This document shows, in pieces, positions 51,540 to 61,895 of a stretch of DNA of 64,000 nt. This DNA is from Marivirga tractuosa DSM 4126 (GTDB taxonomy: Bacteria; Bacteroidota; Bacteroidia; Cytophagales; Cyclobacteriaceae). Where the stretch lies: the NCBI RefSeq assembly GCF_000183425.1, contig NC_014759.1:3813001-3877000 (forward strand), given 5' to 3'. The notes beneath the pieces were generated by a model, which was not told the DNA's origin, did no database searches, and worked only from the letters and a program-made list of their open reading frames with translations. Each line of letters starts with the position of its first letter. Within the stretch, counting starts at the first letter, position 1. Made by a program: the position numbers and the translations under genes.

Positions 51540-51919
51540 GCGAGAATACTTTTAAACAGAAAGATAAAAACAAGGAAAAGAACGCAGCTTCAGGAAGTAT
51601 TTTCTCAAAGCTGGATAGAGCTTTAGGAGGTAATAATGCAGAAGGAGGATTGCCTGTGCACTATCTACCTTATGTTTTATTCTTAGTGGCGATTGGTATT
51701 TTTTATATAGGGAATAGCCACTATGCAGATAAAACTACTCGTAAAATCGATAAGCTTCACCAGGAAGTGGAAGACTTACGAGCAGATTATACGACATTGA
51801 AATCAGAATATATGTTTGCTGCCAAGCAATCTGAAGTGGCAAAGAAAGTAAAGAAGTTAGGGTTACAGGAATCAGAAAAACCACCATTTAAAATTATAGT
51901 AGAAAAAGGTGAATATTAA
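51536..51919 (+). CDS. ftsL: FtsL-like division protein
   Basis: This 127-residue protein has a charged cytoplasmic N-terminus of about 45 residues, a single transmembrane helix (YLPYVLFLVAIGIFYIG) and a periplasmic coiled coil (KIDKLHQEVEDLRADYTTLKSEYM). Place in the cluster and topology are those of FtsL, which joins FtsB and FtsQ at the division site. Sequence itself is poorly conserved in this family. Start is an ATGA overlap with rsmH; the end overlaps ftsI by 11 bases. Confidence 0.85.
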   Translation: MSENTFKQKDKNKEKNAASGSIFSKLDRALGGNNAEGGLPVHYLPYVLFLVAIGIFYIGNSHYADKTTRKIDKLHQEVEDLRADYTTLKSEYMFAAKQSEVAKKVKKLGLQESEKPPFKIIVEKGEY

Positions 51920-54005
51920 GAAGTCCATATTGCTCAGAGTACGATTAGCATTTTTGGCAATTGTCATTTTTGCTGGAGCTATTATGTACCAGATTTTCCA
52001 CATCCAATGGATGGAAGGGGATAAATGGCAAAAGATGGCTGAAGAAATTACTATGAGCTATCAGGAAGTGAAAGCTACTCGTGGCAATATTTATTCTGAT
52101 AATGGGAGCTTATTAGCAACTTCTCTGCCTTTTTATAAGGTAGCATTTGATCCTACCATAGCTGATGAACAATTATTTAATGAAAACATTGATTCTTTAA
52201 GCTTGATGCTATCCAAAAGTTTCGGGCAATCTTCTACTTATTATAAACAAAAAATCACTTCAGCTAGACAAAAGGGTAAACAGTATATTTTCCTTTCAAA
52301 TGATTTGATTGGTTACCAGAAAAAGAAAGAAATGGAGACATGGCCTATTTTCCGTGACGGAAGATTGGGTGGTGGAGTTATTTTTACTAAAACAGACAAG
52401 CGATTCAGGCCTTTTTCGAATTTGGCTTTTAGAACTATCGGCTTTTTAAACGAAAATGATTATGGAGCTGGACTTGAATATAGCTTCAATAAATATTTAG
52501 CAGGAACAAATGGGAAAGCATTGTTTCAAAAAATATCAGGAAGTAGTTGGCGACCAATTAATGATGGTTCGGAAATACGGCCAAAAGATGGTTTTGATAT
52601 TCAAACTACGATTGATATCAATTTACAAGATGTTTCTGAATCGGCCTTATTAAGCCATTTGATGCAACATAATGCCGATATGGGATGCGTAGTGGTGATG
52701 GAAGTGAAAACAGGAGAAATCAAAGCTATTTCTAATTTGAAAAAGCTTTCCAATGGGAAATATGGAGAGGTTTATAATTATGCGGTAGGAAGTCATGGAT
52801 TACGGGAGCCCGGTTCAACTTTCAAATTAGCTTCTTATATGGCCTTGTTAGAAGAAAAGAATATCCAACTGACGGATTCTATTGAAACTGGAAATGGTGA
52901 ATTAAAATTTTACAAAGAAAAAGTAAGAGACCATAAACCAGGAGGTTACGGAAAAATTTCCATTCTTGATGCTTTCGAAAAATCATCAAACATAGCCATT
53001 GCTAAACTAATAGATGAAACATTCAGGGAGAATCCGCAACGCTTCTTGGATTACCTAAAAACAATGGGCTTAACCCAGCCATTAGGTTTTCAAATGGTAG
53101 GAGAAGGGAAACCCAATATCCCACCTATCAAGCAGTGGAGTGGTATTACTTTGCCATGGATGGCATACGGGTATGGATTGGAATTAACGCCTCTACATAC
53201 CCTTACCTTATTTAATGCAGTTGCTAATAATGGGAAAATGATTCGTCCGCTATTAGTGAAATCCATTAAAAAGACTGATAAGGAGATAAATACTTTTAAA
53301 ACTAGTGTGATTAGTAATCAGATTTGCTCAAAAGAAACCCTAGATAAATTGAAAATCATGCTGGAAGGGGTGGTTCAAAATGGTACTGCTTCTAACATTA
53401 ATAACGCAGAATATAAAATTGCAGGGAAAACAGGAACGGCTCAAAGCTTGAAAGATGGTCGTTATGTTCGTCAATATTATACTTCCTTTGCTGGTTACTT
53501 TCCAGCGGATAATCCTAAATATTCAGCAATAGTGGTAATGGATAATCCCAAAGGATATCAGCAGTATGGATCTGATGTAGCAGCTCCTGTTTTTAAGGAA
53601 ATTGCAGATAAAATTTATGCTTTGGATTTGAATATGCACGAAGAATATCAATTAGCTGAAAAGCCTGAAACTGGTATTTTCCCTGTGGTGCAGGCTGGTA
53701 ATAGAAACGATTTGTCCTCCATGTTAAATTATTTAGGAGTATCGAATCACAGTGATGAGCAAGAGTTGGAGTGGGTGCGAGCATCAATTCACAATAATTC
53801 CATTAAATGGGAACCAAATAATCAGCATCAGCAAGGTTTAGTGCCAGATGTAAGAGGAATGACCTTAAGAGATGCCTTGTTTCTATTAGAGAATACAGGC
53901 TTAAAAGTAGTGGTGAAAGGTGAAAAAGGAAGGGTGTCTAAACAATCACAATACCCAGGATCAAGAGCTTTAAAAGGTAGTACAATAAAACTAGAAATAG
54001 GTTAG
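51909..54005 (+). CDS. ftsI: Penicillin-binding protein (FtsI/SpoVD type) with C-terminal PASTA domain
   Basis: This 698-residue septal transpeptidase has one N-terminal membrane helix (LAFLAIVIFAGAIMYQI), a dimerisation domain with KATRGNIYSDNGSLLATS, and the transpeptidase domain with SxxK in EPGSTFKLASYM (near residue 303), SxN in EKSSNIAIAKL and KTGT in IAGKTGTAQSL (near 507). A PASTA domain, LVPDVRGMTLRDALFLLENTG, closes the protein. Start is GTG at 51909, within the end of ftsL. The last base of its TAG is the first base of the murE GTG start. Confidence 0.95.
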   Translation: MNIKKSILLRVRLAFLAIVIFAGAIMYQIFHIQWMEGDKWQKMAEEITMSYQEVKATRGNIYSDNGSLLATSLPFYKVAFDPTIADEQLFNENIDSLSLMLSKSFGQSSTYYKQKITSARQKGKQYIFLSNDLIGYQKKKEMETWPIFRDGRLGGGVIFTKTDKRFRPFSNLAFRTIGFLNENDYGAGLEYSFNKYLAGTNGKALFQKISGSSWRPINDGSEIRPKDGFDIQTTIDINLQDVSESALLSHLMQHNADMGCVVVMEVKTGEIKAISNLKKLSNGKYGEVYNYAVGSHGLREPGSTFKLASYMALLEEKNIQLTDSIETGNGELKFYKEKVRDHKPGGYGKISILDAFEKSSNIAIAKLIDETFRENPQRFLDYLKTMGLTQPLGFQMVGEGKPNIPPIKQWSGITLPWMAYGYGLELTPLHTLTLFNAVANNGKMIRPLLVKSIKKTDKEINTFKTSVISNQICSKETLDKLKIMLEGVVQNGTASNINNAEYKIAGKTGTAQSLKDGRYVRQYYTSFAGYFPADNPKYSAIVVMDNPKGYQQYGSDVAAPVFKEIADKIYALDLNMHEEYQLAEKPETGIFPVVQAGNRNDLSSMLNYLGVSNHSDEQELEWVRASIHNNSIKWEPNNQHQQGLVPDVRGMTLRDALFLLENTGLKVVVKGEKGRVSKQSQYPGSRALKGSTIKLEIG

Positions 54006-55471
54006 TGGCGAATTTAAAAGACATATTATATAAGGTAAAATTAATCAGCGTTTCTGGAGCTACTGATATTGCTATTGATGCTATTCAGTTTGATTCTAGG
54101 ATTGTGGGTGCCGGAGATGTATTTGTTGCAATAAAAGGAACACAGGTTGATGGTCATGAATATATTTCTAAAGCCATTGAACAGGGAGCTGTAGCGATAG
54201 TTTGTGAAGACATACCTTCGGATATCCACCCTCAGGTGACTTATGTGCAAACTGACAATTCAGCTAAAGCGCTTGGGGTTATGGCGGCCAACTATTTCGG
54301 GCATCCATCAGAGAAATTAAAATTAATTGCGGTAACGGGTACCAATGGAAAAACCACAACCGTGAGTTTGTTACATCAGTTGTTCATGAATTTGGGCTAT
54401 CATACTGGTATGATTTCTACAGTCCAAAATCAGATTAATAATGCGGTTATTCCTGCAACACATACGACTCCTGATGCACTTCAGCTGAATTCCCTACTTA
54501 AAAAAATGGTGGATTCTGGCTGTAATATTGTTTTCATGGAAGCCAGCAGCCATGCTATCGAACAAGAAAGGATGGCGGGTTTAAAATTAGCTGGAGCTGT
54601 TTTCACCAATATTTCCCATGAGCATTTAGATTATCATAAAACATTTGATAATTACATAAAAGCCAAAAAGAAACTATTTGATGATTTGCCTTCCGATGCT
54701 TTTGCTTTGGTAAATGTGGATGATAAAAGAGGTATGGTGATGTTGCAAAATTGTAAAGCCTCAAAGTATACTTATTCATTAAAAATGATGGCGATTTATA
54801 AAGCCAAAGTTTTAAGTAATTCAATACAAGGGTTGGAGCTTAATATTGACCAAAAAGATGTTTGGTTTAGACAAATTGGCTATTTCAATGCTTATAATTT
54901 GTTAGCAGCTTATGCCACTGCACATTTATTGGAAGAAGAAAGTGAAGAGGTATTAATGAATCTATCCCAAATCGAATTAAAGAATGGGCGATTTGAGCAA
55001 GTACCTAATAATGCAGGAATTACGGCAGTAGTAGATTATGCACATACTCCGGACGCATTGGAGAATGTGTTGCAAACCATTGATAATTTTAGGACTGGCA
55101 ATGAGCAAGTTTTAACTGTCGTAGGCTGTGGGGGAAATAGAGATACAACCAAAAGACCTTTAATGGCTGAAATAGCTTGCAGATTTAGTGATAGAGTGAT
55201 TCTAACATCGGATAATCCAAGGTTTGAAGAACCAGAAGCTATCATTGCTGATATGCAAAAAGGTGTTCCAGTTTCTCAGGTGAGAAAAGTAACGAATCTT
55301 CCAGACCGAAAAGAAGCCATAAAATTGGCTTGCAGTTTCGCTCAAAAGGGAGATATCATATTAGTGGCAGGAAAAGGTCATGAGACTTATCAGGAAATAA
55401 AAGGCGAGAGAAGTCATTTCGATGATAAGGAAGTAGTACGTGAAATGTTGAGTTTAATACATAATAAATAA
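54005..55471 (+). CDS. murE: UDP-MurNAc-tripeptide synthetase (meso-diaminopimelate-adding)
   Basis: MurE adds the third residue to the cell wall precursor. The 488-residue protein has the ATP loop AVTGTNGKTTTVSLLHQ, the carbamate lysine region, TTPDALQLNSLL, and VVDYAHTPDALENVL. The substrate loop SDNPRFEEP carries DNPR, which marks meso-diaminopimelate specificity rather than lysine. Start is GTG at 54005, overlapping the ftsI TAG by one base (TAGTG). Identification is secure. Confidence 0.97.
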   Translation: MANLKDILYKVKLISVSGATDIAIDAIQFDSRIVGAGDVFVAIKGTQVDGHEYISKAIEQGAVAIVCEDIPSDIHPQVTYVQTDNSAKALGVMAANYFGHPSEKLKLIAVTGTNGKTTTVSLLHQLFMNLGYHTGMISTVQNQINNAVIPATHTTPDALQLNSLLKKMVDSGCNIVFMEASSHAIEQERMAGLKLAGAVFTNISHEHLDYHKTFDNYIKAKKKLFDDLPSDAFALVNVDDKRGMVMLQNCKASKYTYSLKMMAIYKAKVLSNSIQGLELNIDQKDVWFRQIGYFNAYNLLAAYATAHLLEEESEEVLMNLSQIELKNGRFEQVPNNAGITAVVDYAHTPDALENVLQTIDNFRTGNEQVLTVVGCGGNRDTTKRPLMAEIACRFSDRVILTSDNPRFEEPEAIIADMQKGVPVSQVRKVTNLPDRKEAIKLACSFAQKGDIILVAGKGHETYQEIKGERSHFDDKEVVREMLSLIHNK

Positions 55472-55483
55472 AAATAGAGAAAG

Positions 55484-56701
55484 GTGTTATATTATTTATT
55501 CGACTTCTTAAATAAAAAAATGGACTTGCTTGGGGCAGGGGTGTTTCAATATATCTCCTTCAGAGCTGGTATGGCTACACTTTTTTCTTTATTGATTACC
55601 ATCACCTTTGGTAAGCAATTGATCAATAAATTAAGAAGAAAACAAGTTGGGGAAACTGTTCGTGATTTAGGACTTGATGGTCAGATTGAAAAGGCCGGCA
55701 CTCCAACAATGGGTGGAATCATGATTATTCTGGCTATTGTAATTCCTGTTTTACTTTTCTCTAAAATTGATAACATATATATTATTCTTCTATTGGTTTC
55801 CACCGTTTGGATGGGTTTAATTGGCTTTTTGGATGATTATATTAAAGTATTTAAAAAGAATAAGGAGGGACTTCAAGGCAAGTTTAAAATTTTCGGTCAA
55901 ATCGGTTTAGGGCTAATTGTAGGTCTAACTTTATTTTATCATCCAGACGTTACCGTTAGAGAATTTGTGACACCAGTCAGTGTTTCCGAAGGTGTTGAAA
56001 TGGTGGCTGAAACTTCCTATGATGATGTCAAGTCAATGGTCACTACTATTCCTTTTTTTAAGAATAATGAATTTGACTATAGCAGTATTTTACCTTTTCT
56101 TCCTGATTGGTCTACAGTTGTTATTTATGTCTTGATTGTAATCTTTATAGTGACGGCTGTTAGTAATGGTGCAAATATTACTGATGGTATTGACGGATTG
56201 GCTGCCGGGACATCAGCTATTATCGGACTAGCGTTAGCAATTTTTGCTTATGTATCGGGTAATGCCATTTTTTCACAGTATCTCAATATTATGTTTATTC
56301 CTAACAGTGGGGAAATTGTGATTTTCTGTGCTGCTTTCGTGGGAGCTTGTGTGGGTTTTTTATGGTACAATACTCACCCTGCTCAAGTATTTATGGGAGA
56401 CACAGGAAGCTTATCGATTGGAGGCATAATAGCTGTTTTAGCATTAGTCATTAGAAAAGAATTATTGATTCCTGTTTTATGCGGGATTTTCTTAATTGAG
56501 AATCTTTCTGTAATTATTCAGGTGAGCTATTTTAAATATACGAAGAAGAAGTATGGTGAAGGTAAAAGGATATTCTTAATGTCCCCCTTGCATCACCATT
56601 ATCAAAAGAAAGGAATTCATGAATCTAAAATTGTAAACCGCTTTTGGATTGTAGGCATTTTATTAGCCATTATTTCAGTAGCAACATTGAAGCTTAGATA
56701 G
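55484..56701 (+). CDS. mraY: Phospho-MurNAc-pentapeptide transferase
   Basis: MraY joins the soluble precursor to undecaprenyl phosphate, giving lipid I, in the inner membrane. The 405-residue protein has about ten helices and the conserved loops [56 protein letters not shown] and [12 protein letters not shown]. It is some 40 residues longer than in E. coli because of an insertion near residues 155-200, a usual feature in this phylum. The start is GTG at 55484, preceded by AGAAAG, one of the few good Shine-Dalgarno sites here. Confidence 0.97.
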   Translation: MLYYLFDFLNKKMDLLGAGVFQYISFRAGMATLFSLLITITFGKQLINKLRRKQVGETVRDLGLDGQIEKAGTPTMGGIMIILAIVIPVLLFSKIDNIYIILLLVSTVWMGLIGFLDDYIKVFKKNKEGLQGKFKIFGQIGLGLIVGLTLFYHPDVTVREFVTPVSVSEGVEMVAETSYDDVKSMVTTIPFFKNNEFDYSSILPFLPDWSTVVIYVLIVIFIVTAVSNGANITDGIDGLAAGTSAIIGLALAIFAYVSGNAIFSQYLNIMFIPNSGEIVIFCAAFVGACVGFLWYNTHPAQVFMGDTGSLSIGGIIAVLALVIRKELLIPVLCGIFLIENLSVIIQVSYFKYTKKKYGEGKRIFLMSPLHHHYQKKGIHESKIVNRFWIVGILLAIISVATLKLR

Positions 56702-56845
56702 ATTAGAAATTTGAAAGATGAAAGTTGAAAAGGTCAGTACCGAAGGTCAGACCGGAGTTGGACATAAAGTTGAAATAGATCAAAATAAAATAAAAAGTTG
56801 AAGTCTTAGTACTTAAGACCTAAAACTTAATACTTAGAACTATAA

Positions 56846-58213
56846 ATGAAAGAACGAATCATCATATTGGGAGCAGGAGAAAGCGGAACCGGTGCTGCTT
56901 TGCTGGCAAAAGCAAAGGGATATGATGTTTTTGTGTCTGATTTTGGAGTCATAAGTGAAGGCAATAAAGCTAGCTTGTATCAAGCTGAAGTTTCTTTTGA
57001 GGAAGGGAAGCATACTGAAGATTTAATATTAAATGCCTATAAAATTATTAAAAGCCCTGGTATTGCGCCAAATGTTGAGATTGTAAAAAAGGCTTTAGGT
57101 AAAAATATTCCTGTAATTGATGAACTGGAATTTGCTTTTGGATTTACAAAAGGAAAAATCATTGCCATAACGGGCACTAATGGTAAATCTACTACCACTA
57201 TGCTGACTTATCATCTGCTGAAAGAGGCTGGACTATCAGTAGGATTAGGCGGAAATATAGGTAAAAGTATGGCAGGGCAATTAGTAGACATTGATTTTGA
57301 TTGGTGGGTATTAGAGTGCAGCAGTTTTCAGATTGATGGCTTTGTCAATTTTAAACCACACATCGCTATTTTACTAAACATCACGCCTGATCATCTGGAC
57401 AGGTACGATTATAAAGTTGAAAATTATGTAGCATCAAAATTCTCTTTATTCAAGAATCAAGGAAAAGAAGATTTTGCGCTATTGTATACAGAGGATAAAC
57501 TGATACATGATTACCAAGTCAAACATCCGTTTTCTTCCAAATTATTAGAATTTAAATTTGAAGATATACCCTATGAAGGAGCCTATGCTAATCCATCTGG
57601 TATTATCGTCAATCTAGATAAACAAAGACATACTTTTTCACAAGACTTACTAACTATAAAAGGAAAACATAACCAGACTAATGCCATGGCTTCTATTTTA
57701 ACTGCTAAACTCACTAAAATTAAGAATGATAAAATTTCGGAAAGCCTTCCGAAATTTAAAAGTATTCAACACCGATTGGAATCTGTTGGGAATATTCATG
57801 GAATCGAATTTATAAATGATTCTAAAGCTACCAATGTTGATGCTGTTTACTATGCTTTGGATGCTTTCACCAGACCAATAATATGGATAGTGGGTGGTGT
57901 AGATAAAGGAAATGATTATAGTCAATTGGATGCAGTGAGTACAAATGTGAAAGCTATTATTTGTCTTGGAAAAGATAATGAGAAGATCAAGGAGCATTTC
58001 AAAAGTAGATGCCCGATAATAGAAGAAACACAATCTATGCAGGATGCTGTAGAAATGGGATATAAGTTATCTAAGGACAGGGAAGTCGTTTTGCTTTCTC
58101 CTGCTTGTGCTAGCTTTGATTTATTTAAGAATTATGAAGATAGAGGGAATCAATTCCGATTAGCATTCCAATTATTGGAAAGAGAAATAGAACTGAAAAA
58201 ATTATCGCAGTAA
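56846..58213 (+). CDS. murD: UDP-MurNAc-L-alanine:D-glutamate ligase
   Basis: MurD adds D-glutamate to UDP-MurNAc-L-Ala. The 455-residue protein has the N-terminal ILGAGESGTGAALLAKAKG, the ATP loop AITGTNGKSTTTMLTYHLL, LECSSFQIDGF, ILLNITPDHLDRYDY and the late FINDSKATNVDAVYYAL. The 144 bases before it (56702-56845) are AT-rich and contain near-repeats (GGTCAGTACCGAAGGTCAGACCG); this is the only real gap within the cluster. The stop overlaps the ftsW ATG by one base. Confidence 0.97.
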   Translation: MKERIIILGAGESGTGAALLAKAKGYDVFVSDFGVISEGNKASLYQAEVSFEEGKHTEDLILNAYKIIKSPGIAPNVEIVKKALGKNIPVIDELEFAFGFTKGKIIAITGTNGKSTTTMLTYHLLKEAGLSVGLGGNIGKSMAGQLVDIDFDWWVLECSSFQIDGFVNFKPHIAILLNITPDHLDRYDYKVENYVASKFSLFKNQGKEDFALLYTEDKLIHDYQVKHPFSSKLLEFKFEDIPYEGAYANPSGIIVNLDKQRHTFSQDLLTIKGKHNQTNAMASILTAKLTKIKNDKISESLPKFKSIQHRLESVGNIHGIEFINDSKATNVDAVYYALDAFTRPIIWIVGGVDKGNDYSQLDAVSTNVKAIICLGKDNEKIKEHFKSRCPIIEETQSMQDAVEMGYKLSKDREVVLLSPACASFDLFKNYEDRGNQFRLAFQLLEREIELKKLSQ

Positions 58214-59394
58214 TGATAAATATTCAAAACATAAAGGCTTGGACTGATAAGCACCTAAAAGGAGACCCCGTAATTTGGTCGGTGGTTTTCGCTTTGGGTA
58301 TGCTCAGTATTTTAGTGGTTTATAGTGCAACTGGTACTATTGCTTATTTCAAATATGGAGGCAATACGGAATACTATTTACTACGCCATAGCTTTTTAGT
58401 GTTTTTGAGTTTCTTTGCTATGTGGGTGGCTCATAAGGTAGATTATAGATATTATTCCAAAATATCGCGCTTGGCTTTATGGCTTTCAGTTCCGCTTTTG
58501 ATATTTGCTTGGCAGTTTGGTGTGAATTTGAATAGCGCTTCAAGATGGATCACTATTCCTTTTATTAATCAATCATTCCAGCCATCTGATTTAGCAAAAT
58601 TAGCCTTGATTATCAATTTGGCTGGGATGTTATCTAAGAGGCAGCAAAATATTCATGACTTTAAAAAGGCATTGATTCCTATGTTGTTATGGTGTGGTGT
58701 CATCTGTGGTTTAATAGCCATGACTAATTTATCCACGGCTATATTATTATTCTTGACCTGTATGTTGCTTTTATTCATAGGTAGAATTCCGGTTAAATAT
58801 TTAGCAATGCTAGCTTTTGTTGGTGTTTTTGCAGTAAGTATTGCTATGGTGGTAGGACAGAGGGGTGAAACCGCTATTAGCCGTGTTGAGAATTTTATTA
58901 ACAAAGAAAATATTCCTTTTCAAGCGCAACAGTCTTATATAGCAGTTGCAACTGGCGGAGTAACAGGAAAAGGACCTGGGAATAGTAGTCAGCGAAACTT
59001 TTTACCTGAAGCTTTTTCGGATTTTATATTTGCCATTGTGGTTGAAGAATATGGAATGATAGGGGCAGGGATTGTAATTCTATTATATCTCACTTTACTG
59101 TATAGAGGCATGAAAGCTGCCGCTGCCAGTGGTAGGGCTTATGGTGGATTACTCTCTGCAGGCTTAAGTTTTGCCATTGTCATTCAGGCTATGGTGAATA
59201 TGGGTGTAGCAGTTGGCTTAGGGCCAATAACGGGTTTACCACTTCCACTTTTAAGTATGGGAGGAACCTCGCTTTTATTTACAGGTTTGGCAATGGGTAT
59301 TATTTTGAGCGTAAGTCGCGGAGAAATTGAAGAAACGCCCGATGCGCTGAGTAAGAAGCAATTTTCTAATTTACCTAAAAAAGAAGCAGCCTAA
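58213..59394 (+). CDS. ftsW: Lipid II polymerase FtsW (SEDS family)
   Basis: This 393-residue membrane protein has about ten helices. SEDS landmarks include WSVVFALGMLSILVVYSATG, FQPSDLAKLALIINLAGML, KGPGNSSQRNFLPEAFSDFIFAIVVEEYG and GLPLPLLSMGGTSLLFTG. It polymerises glycan strands at the septum together with the FtsI-type protein encoded upstream. It starts at the last base of the murD stop, and murG follows without a gap. Confidence 0.96.
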   Translation: MINIQNIKAWTDKHLKGDPVIWSVVFALGMLSILVVYSATGTIAYFKYGGNTEYYLLRHSFLVFLSFFAMWVAHKVDYRYYSKISRLALWLSVPLLIFAWQFGVNLNSASRWITIPFINQSFQPSDLAKLALIINLAGMLSKRQQNIHDFKKALIPMLLWCGVICGLIAMTNLSTAILLFLTCMLLLFIGRIPVKYLAMLAFVGVFAVSIAMVVGQRGETAISRVENFINKENIPFQAQQSYIAVATGGVTGKGPGNSSQRNFLPEAFSDFIFAIVVEEYGMIGAGIVILLYLTLLYRGMKAAAASGRAYGGLLSAGLSFAIVIQAMVNMGVAVGLGPITGLPLPLLSMGGTSLLFTGLAMGIILSVSRGEIEETPDALSKKQFSNLPKKEAA

Positions 59395-60501
59395 ATGGAT
59401 ATGCAAAAACCATATCGATTTATTTTAAGCGGGGGCGGCACAGGTGGTCACATTTTTCCTGCCTTGGCAATTGCGGATGAAATCAAAAAGCAGCTACCAA
59501 ATGCAGAAATTCTTTTTGTGGGAGCTGAAGGTAAAATGGAAATGCAAAAAGTGCCAGAAGCGGGCTATAAGATTTTTGGATTACCAATAGCGGGTATTCA
59601 GAGAAGTTTGACTTTGAAAAATTTGAGCTTCCCTTTTAAGCTTTTGAATAGCTTAAGGCAAGCTAAAAAAATAGTAAAGAATTTTAAGCCTGATGCCGTA
59701 ATTGGTGTAGGAGGTTATGCAAGTGGGCCAACCTTAAGAGCGGCTTCCAATTTAGGAATTCCGTGTCTCTTGCAAGAACAGAATTCTTATGCTGGCTTAA
59801 CGAATAAATGGCTTAAAAAGAAAGTAAAGCAGATTTGCGTTGCTTATGAAGGAATGGATAAATATTTTCCAGCCTCAAAATTGAATTTAACTGGAAACCC
59901 AATAAGGAAAAACCTATTGGATTTACCTGATAGATCAAAAGCTATGAAAAGCTTTGATTTAGACGAAAGTAAAAAGACAATTTTGGTTTTAGGCGGAAGC
60001 TTGGGAGCAAGAACCATAAATGAAAGTATAGCGCAAAATCTAGATATATTAGAAAAAGAAGATTGTCAGGTACTTTGGCAAACAGGCAAGCTTTATCATA
60101 ACGAAATGCTGACTCGATTTGAAAATGCTGATAAAAAGCAATTGAAAGTTCTGGAGTTTATCAAAAATATGGATGAAGCTTATGCTGCTGCTGATATTAT
60201 TATAACAAGAGCGGGTGCTTTATCAGTTTCTGAATTGCAAGTTGTTGGTAAGCCAGTGATTTTTGTGCCTTCGCCAAATGTGGCGGAAGACCATCAAACG
60301 AAAAATGCTCAAGCATTAACTCAAGAAGATGCAGCCTTAATGGTAACGGATGCTCAGGCTGTTAAGGAGTTGTTACCGAAGGCTTTTGAATTATTAAAAG
60401 ATACTGAAAAGCAAAAGCAGCTTTCTGAAAACATAAAAAAGATGGCTAAACCAAAAGCTACAGAAAATATAGTGTCGATTATTTTTAAAATGATTGAATG
60501 A
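59395..60501 (+). CDS. murG: UDP-GlcNAc:lipid I N-acetylglucosaminyltransferase
   Basis: MurG turns lipid I into lipid II on the inner face of the membrane. The 368-residue protein has the N-terminal loop ILSGGGTGGHIFPALAIADEI, GVGGYASGPTLRAA, LQEQNSYAGLTNK, LVLGGSLGARTINESI and AADIIITRAGALSVSEL. Its ATG directly follows the ftsW TAA, and its end overlaps murC by 4 bases. Confidence 0.97.
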   Translation: MDMQKPYRFILSGGGTGGHIFPALAIADEIKKQLPNAEILFVGAEGKMEMQKVPEAGYKIFGLPIAGIQRSLTLKNLSFPFKLLNSLRQAKKIVKNFKPDAVIGVGGYASGPTLRAASNLGIPCLLQEQNSYAGLTNKWLKKKVKQICVAYEGMDKYFPASKLNLTGNPIRKNLLDLPDRSKAMKSFDLDESKKTILVLGGSLGARTINESIAQNLDILEKEDCQVLWQTGKLYHNEMLTRFENADKKQLKVLEFIKNMDEAYAAADIIITRAGALSVSELQVVGKPVIFVPSPNVAEDHQTKNAQALTQEDAALMVTDAQAVKELLPKAFELLKDTEKQKQLSENIKKMAKPKATENIVSIIFKMIE

Positions 60502-61895
60502 AGATAAAAAATATACATAGCGCATATTTCATTGGAATTGGCGGCATAGGCATGAGTGCTTTGGCTCGTTGGTTCCACCATAATGGGGTGCAAGTTTATG
60601 GCTATGATAAAACATCAACCAAATTAACCACCCAACTGGAAAGTGAAGGCATTTCAATTCATTTTGAAGATGAAATTGAAAAAATGCCTGACTTTGTATT
60701 TAAGAATAGCAAAGAGGTATTGATTGTTTATACTCCTGCAATTCCAAAAGACCATAAAGGTTTTAATTATCTCAAAGAAAAGGGAATTAATCTTTATAAA
60801 AGATCTGAGGTTTTGGGGAAATTAACGGAAGGAATGTTTACCGTAGCAGTGGCAGGTACTCATGGAAAAACTACGACTAGTTCAATGATTGCCCATTTGC
60901 TAAAAAGTGGTAAGAAGGATATAGCTGGATTTTTAGGCGGAATAACTACTAATTATGATACCAATATGATCATGAATCAAAGTGATTATAAAAAGGCCAT
61001 TATAGTGGTGGAAGCGGATGAGTTTGATCGATCTTTCCTGACTTTAAAACCTAATGTGGCAGTGGTGACTTCTACTGATGCAGACCATCTAGATATTTAC
61101 GGAAAATTAGAAGAATTGAAGAAGTCTTTTTCGCTCTTTTTGGAAAACGTAAATCCTTCTGGTCAAATCTATATTAAAGATGGATTATGGGAAGAAATAG
61201 CTACTAAAAGGATTAAAGCAAAACCTAGTTCTTACGGATTAAATGCTGGGGATATTAGAGCACTACATGTTCAAGTGAAAGATGCAAAATTTGTTTTTGA
61301 TGTTACGCTTGATAACAAAGTTATTAAAGGATTTCAGTTATCTGTTCCTGGCTTCCACAATGTGGAAAATGCAGTAGTGGCCATTGCCATTGCAAATCAA
61401 TTAGGCTTAAGTGATAAAGAGATTTTAGAAGGAATTAGAACTTACCAAGGAGTCAAACGCAGATTTGAATATGTAATTCAAAGAAATGATTTTGTGTTTA
61501 TTGATGATTATGCACATCATCCTAGTGAGATAAAAGCTATGTTGACTTCAGTAAGGGCACTATATCCTGGAAAGAAGGTAAGCGTATTGTTTCAGCCTCA
61601 TTTATATTCTAGAACTAGAGATTTTGCAGTGGAATTTTCTCAAAGTTTAAGTTTGGCTGATGAGGTGATGTTGTTGGACATCTATCCAGCTAGAGAACTG
61701 CCGATTGAAGGAGTTAGCAGTGAAATTTTATTGGAGTCCATTCAAGCGGATGAAAAATATAAAGTAGAAAAAGATTCTATAGTAGAATATTTAAGCAATC
61801 GTGATCTTGAGGTTTTCATAACAATGGGAGCAGGAGATATAGATAAATTAGTTGAACCATTAAAAGAAATGTTTAATACTGAGCATGCAGCTTAA
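60498..61895 (+). CDS. murC: UDP-MurNAc:L-alanine ligase
   Basis: MurC adds the first amino acid, L-alanine. The 465-residue protein has the N-terminal AYFIGIGGIGMSALARWF, the ATP loop VAGTHGKTTTSSMIAHLL, VVEADEFDRSFL, TSTDADHLDIYG, and FIDDYAHHPSEIKAML. It starts with an ATGA overlap on murG and overlaps ftsQ by 11 bases. Identification is secure. Confidence 0.97.
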   Translation: MKIKNIHSAYFIGIGGIGMSALARWFHHNGVQVYGYDKTSTKLTTQLESEGISIHFEDEIEKMPDFVFKNSKEVLIVYTPAIPKDHKGFNYLKEKGINLYKRSEVLGKLTEGMFTVAVAGTHGKTTTSSMIAHLLKSGKKDIAGFLGGITTNYDTNMIMNQSDYKKAIIVVEADEFDRSFLTLKPNVAVVTSTDADHLDIYGKLEELKKSFSLFLENVNPSGQIYIKDGLWEEIATKRIKAKPSSYGLNAGDIRALHVQVKDAKFVFDVTLDNKVIKGFQLSVPGFHNVENAVVAIAIANQLGLSDKEILEGIRTYQGVKRRFEYVIQRNDFVFIDDYAHHPSEIKAMLTSVRALYPGKKVSVLFQPHLYSRTRDFAVEFSQSLSLADEVMLLDIYPARELPIEGVSSEILLESIQADEKYKVEKDSIVEYLSNRDLEVFITMGAGDIDKLVEPLKEMFNTEHAA